A stretch of 54,652 nt of DNA, from the NCBI GenBank assembly GCA_016235425.1, contig JACRLC010000054.1:1-54652 (forward strand), given 5' to 3'. The notes under the pieces were generated by a model. It was given only the letters and a program-made list of their open reading frames with translations, ran no database searches and was not told where the DNA came from. Shown piece by piece: positions 52,952 to 54,652 of the stretch. How positions within the stretch are numbered: position 1 is the first letter of the stretch; every line of letters begins with the position of its first letter. Source of the DNA: Chloroflexota bacterium. GTDB taxonomy: Bacteria; Chloroflexota; Anaerolineae; Anaerolineales; Villigracilaceae. The position numbers and the translations under genes were made by a program.

Positions 52952-53677
52952 TCAGGCGCGTTTCCACACCTGATACAACCCCAAATTCCCCCCCTCGCCA
53001 TCAGACAAAAACGAATCAATGATACGGAACCCGCTCTGTTCAGCCAAAGCGGACAATTCCTCCGCTGTGAAATGGTGCGCGTACCGCAGACCTTCCCCCC
53101 CGCTCCGCCAATCCAATAAATAATCTCCCGCATCCACTTCGGACCGAGAAACTGCTGAGGCCTCCCACGGCTTGATCCTTGCCTTGAGTTTTTCACTGTT
53201 CAAAAACTGCCAATTCGACAGAATGAATCGCCCATCCTCTGCAAGCAATTTATGAACTGTTTTCAAAATGTCCAAACGTAATTCATCGCTTGGAATATGG
53301 TGCAAAACCGCAAAGGCAGTGATCAGTGTCCAGTTATCAGTGATCAGTAACTGATCACTGATCACTGATAACTGATTCAAATCAACCTCCATAAACCTGG
53401 CAGAAAACTCTTTCGGCTGGGACTCCGCATCTCGGAGCAGAGGCAGGCTAAAGTCCAGGCCAAGATACGGGCCGCGATGACCGCGCTTCGCCAATGCGCG
53501 GGCAAGTTCCCCATTGCCGCATCCCAGATCCAGGATAGTTTCGTCCCCTTTTAAAGATTCAAGGATTCGCTTTACCCCAGGCTGCAACCGCTGACGCGTG
53601 GCCGAAAAGGACGCGCCGAAGTGGTCGTAAAATTCGCGGTTGAGGGCAATGAGTTTCGCGGCAGTGGTTGGGTTCAT
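52952..53677 (-). CDS. SAM-dependent methyltransferase with an in-frame palindromic insertion
   Basis: About 241 residues, class I Rossmann type: ETILDLGCGNGELARALAKR (motif I), YLGLDFSLPLLRDAE (motif II), ITAFAVLHHIPSDELRLDIL (post-I and motif III), FILSNWQFLNSEKLKARI. Between motif II and the FAVLHH strand the protein has LSVISDQLLITDNWTLI, which is encoded by an 18-bp hairpin repeat; relatives usually have a short acidic loop there. Substrate unknown. The start at 53677 is likely; no good Shine-Dalgarno. Confidence 0.82.
   Translation of the reverse strand: MNPTTAAKLIALNREFYDHFGASFSATRQRLQPGVKRILESLKGDETILDLGCGNGELARALAKRGHRGPYLGLDFSLPLLRDAESQPKEFSARFMEVDLNQLSVISDQLLITDNWTLITAFAVLHHIPSDELRLDILKTVHKLLAEDGRFILSNWQFLNSEKLKARIKPWEASAVSRSEVDAGDYLLDWRSGGEGLRYAHHFTAEELSALAEQSGFRIIDSFLSDGEGGNLGLYQVWKRA
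53331..53374. repeat. 18-bp hairpin repeat inside the methyltransferase gene
   Basis: CAGTTATCAGTGATCAGT (53331-53348) pairs perfectly with ACTGATCACTGATAACTG (53357-53374), loop 8 nt. It keeps the reading frame. The motif resembles the palindrome after ruvA. Confidence 0.8.
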
Positions 53678-53728
53678 GAGTGTAATGCGACATTCATGTC
53701 GCAATGGGCGGGAGCGACATGAATGCCT

Positions 53729-53747
53729 GTCCTGAGCTTGTCGAAGG
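53729..53747. repeat. CCTTCGA...GCTCAGGAC dispersed repeat
   Basis: GTCCTGAGCTTGTCGAAGG, reverse orientation, between the divergent methyltransferase and cysH genes. Confidence 0.5.
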
Positions 53748-53770
53748 GTCGCGCTGCAGAATTATAACGG

Positions 53771-53776
53771 TATAAT
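53771..53776 (+). promoter_or_regulatory. -10 box (TATAAT) of cysH
   Basis: TATAAT ends 6 nt before the ATG at 53783, so the mRNA probably begins at the start codon. No Shine-Dalgarno. Confidence 0.55.
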
Positions 53777-53782
53777 CTCAAC

Positions 53783-54541
53783 ATGTTATCGGCAGCCGAG
53801 ATCGAGAGGCTCGCACAGGAATTCGAGAGCAAGTCGCCGCAGGAAATCATTGGGTGGGCAGTGGAGACTTTTTGGCCTGAGGTCGCGCTGAGTTCATCGT
53901 TCCAAACGCAGTCCATGCCGCTTTTGCACATGGCCGCCCGCATCAAACGCGGACTGCCCGTGTTCTTTCTGGATACGGGCTACCATTTTTGGGAGACGTT
54001 GATGTTCCGTGAGCAGATTGCTTCGGAATGGCAAATCAACGTCATTGACCTGTACCGCGACACTCGCTGGGACGTGTTCGCCCGCCAGCATACCCGCTCG
54101 CTCCCCGCCGAAGACCCGAACCTGTGCTGCTACCTTCATAAAGTCCAACCCATGCAAAAGGCGCTGAAGGATTTGAAGGCCTGGATAACTGGCATTCGCC
54201 GCGACCAGACATCCGTGCGGGCGCACGCGAAGATTTTGGAATTGCAGGATGACGGCCTGTTGAAAATCAACCCGTTGCTGAACTGGACAAAGGCGGATGT
54301 GGAGCGTTACATGGAAGAATACAACCTGCCGTCCCATCCATTACTGGAGAAAGGCTATCGAAGTATCGGCTGTGCGCCATGTACAATCGCCATCGGCGTG
54401 AACGACGATGATCGCGCAGGCCGCTGGGTCGGCCGCGGCAAAACTGAGTGCGGCTTGCACACCGAGATGTTCCAGCATAAGGATATTGCCGAAGTGAAGA
54501 AAGAGTTTCAGCTAGCAGTTTGTCGGAGTGAACGAGGTTGA
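53783..54541 (+). CDS. cysH: Phosphoadenylyl-/adenylyl-sulfate reductase, iron-sulfur type
   Basis: 252 residues of the CysH family: EVALSSSFQTQSMPLLHMAA, PVFFLDTGYHFWETL, LCCYLHKVQPMQKAL, AWITGIRRDQTSVRAHA, INPLLNWTKADVERYMEEYN, and GYRSIGCAPCTIAIGVNDDD with KTECGLHTEMF. The paired CC and CxxC indicate the [4Fe-4S] form, usually APS-type in assimilation of sulfate to sulfite; catalytic Cys in ECGLH. The last residues VCRSERG look foreign and may be replaced by insertion of the IS that follows. Confidence 0.93.
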   Translation: MLSAAEIERLAQEFESKSPQEIIGWAVETFWPEVALSSSFQTQSMPLLHMAARIKRGLPVFFLDTGYHFWETLMFREQIASEWQINVIDLYRDTRWDVFARQHTRSLPAEDPNLCCYLHKVQPMQKALKDLKAWITGIRRDQTSVRAHAKILELQDDGLLKINPLLNWTKADVERYMEEYNLPSHPLLEKGYRSIGCAPCTIAIGVNDDDRAGRWVGRGKTECGLHTEMFQHKDIAEVKKEFQLAVCRSERG

Positions 54542-54652
54542 GACAGGTGATAAACTTCCACCATGAGCCGAAAATTTCGAACCGCCAATTATGAAGCGAC
54601 CTTGAAGCAGACGATTCAGCTGGGAGAAGCGCTGCCTCCGAACCACCTGGCA
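54542..54652 (+). mobile_element. Partial insertion sequence, transposase 5' end
   Basis: An ORF begins at ATG 54563 and continues past the window edge for 30 visible codons (MSRKFRTANYEATLKQTIQL, then GEALPPNHLA). This resembles the N-terminus of IS1182/IS5-like transposases (GEALPPNHLARF). Only the left end is visible, so the family is tentative. Confidence 0.55.

Noticed and set aside
1-54652. CRISPR array, tRNA or rRNA genes
   Set aside because: No regularly spaced direct repeats and no cloverleaf or rRNA-like sequence was noticed; the repeats present are palindromic and dispersed.

Overview
This window is a gene-dense bacterial chromosome segment with no tRNA, rRNA or CRISPR array that I can see. 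The best guess is a member of the Chloroflexota, class Anaerolineae. That is an inference from style: Ser/Thr kinase fused to a PQQ-type propeller, DnaJ-VWA and zinc-ribbon/FHA proteins, multi-GAF sensor proteins, class I two-subunit fumarase, many small palindromic repeats, and genes whose -10 box lies 6 to 9 nt before the start codon. No marker gene in the window settles the taxonomy.

Layout. 119-4885 (minus): a GAF protein, a small membrane protein that begins inside a MITE-like repeat, a YciI-like protein, a prenyltransferase-repeat protein and a GT-C-like membrane glycosyltransferase. 5008-5486 (plus): an uncharacterised two-gene module. 5697-7483 (minus): a type II restriction-modification pair, with a NotI-family endonuclease and a D12-class adenine methyltransferase. 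7525-9543 (minus): an ABC-F ATPase. 9612-10536 (plus): a DUF3467 / antitoxin-like / MazF operon. 10639-16174 (minus): a TPR protein, a polytopic membrane protein, a GNAT acetyltransferase and proC. 16257-16715 (minus): a second copy of the two-gene module, with an in-frame stop in its first gene. 16807-18797: ruvA, ruvC and a YebC-family regulator. 19008-21443: a saccharopine-dehydrogenase-like reductase, an AAC(6')-like acetyltransferase and a lipoate ligase. 21601-23861: a ParB-domain protein plus a second D12 methyltransferase, directly next to the second MITE copy. 24140-26627: a DapA-like aldolase, a DUF4032/ParB-like protein and a metallophosphoesterase.

26813-32825 (plus) is the most striking block. 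One co-directional run encodes a Ser/Thr kinase with a beta-propeller, a PP2C phosphatase, a J-domain/VWA fusion, a zinc-ribbon/FHA protein, an 80-aa unknown, an OmpR-type response regulator and a 40-aa single-span peptide. It ends at a strong hairpin and is followed by an Hsp20 gene. It has the parts of a phospho-signalling circuit (writer, eraser, phospho-reader, metal-dependent scaffold) joined to a chaperone co-factor domain.

33403-41883 (minus): PAP2 phosphatase, nucleotidyltransferase with a Lys/Ala-rich tail, a conserved unknown, a GAF/PAS histidine kinase, fumarase beta and alpha, adenosine deaminase and an Lrp/AsnC regulator. 42176-42232 may be the remnant of a mevalonate diphosphate decarboxylase start. 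42482-46138: a secreted starch-active GH13 enzyme and a FemAB/BioF2-like acetyltransferase. 46195-52951 (plus): a membrane protein with a degenerate PP2C-like domain, a conserved unknown and a 7TM-PAS-GAF-GGDEF diguanylate cyclase. 52952-54541: a methyltransferase and a CysH-type reductase. The right edge cuts into what looks like a transposase gene.

Small repeats are a theme. There are two identical 95-bp MITE-like copies in opposite orientation, two palindromes in frame inside the ABC-F gene, one inside a methyltransferase gene, and two copies of a TGTCATTGCG repeat that begin exactly after stop codons.
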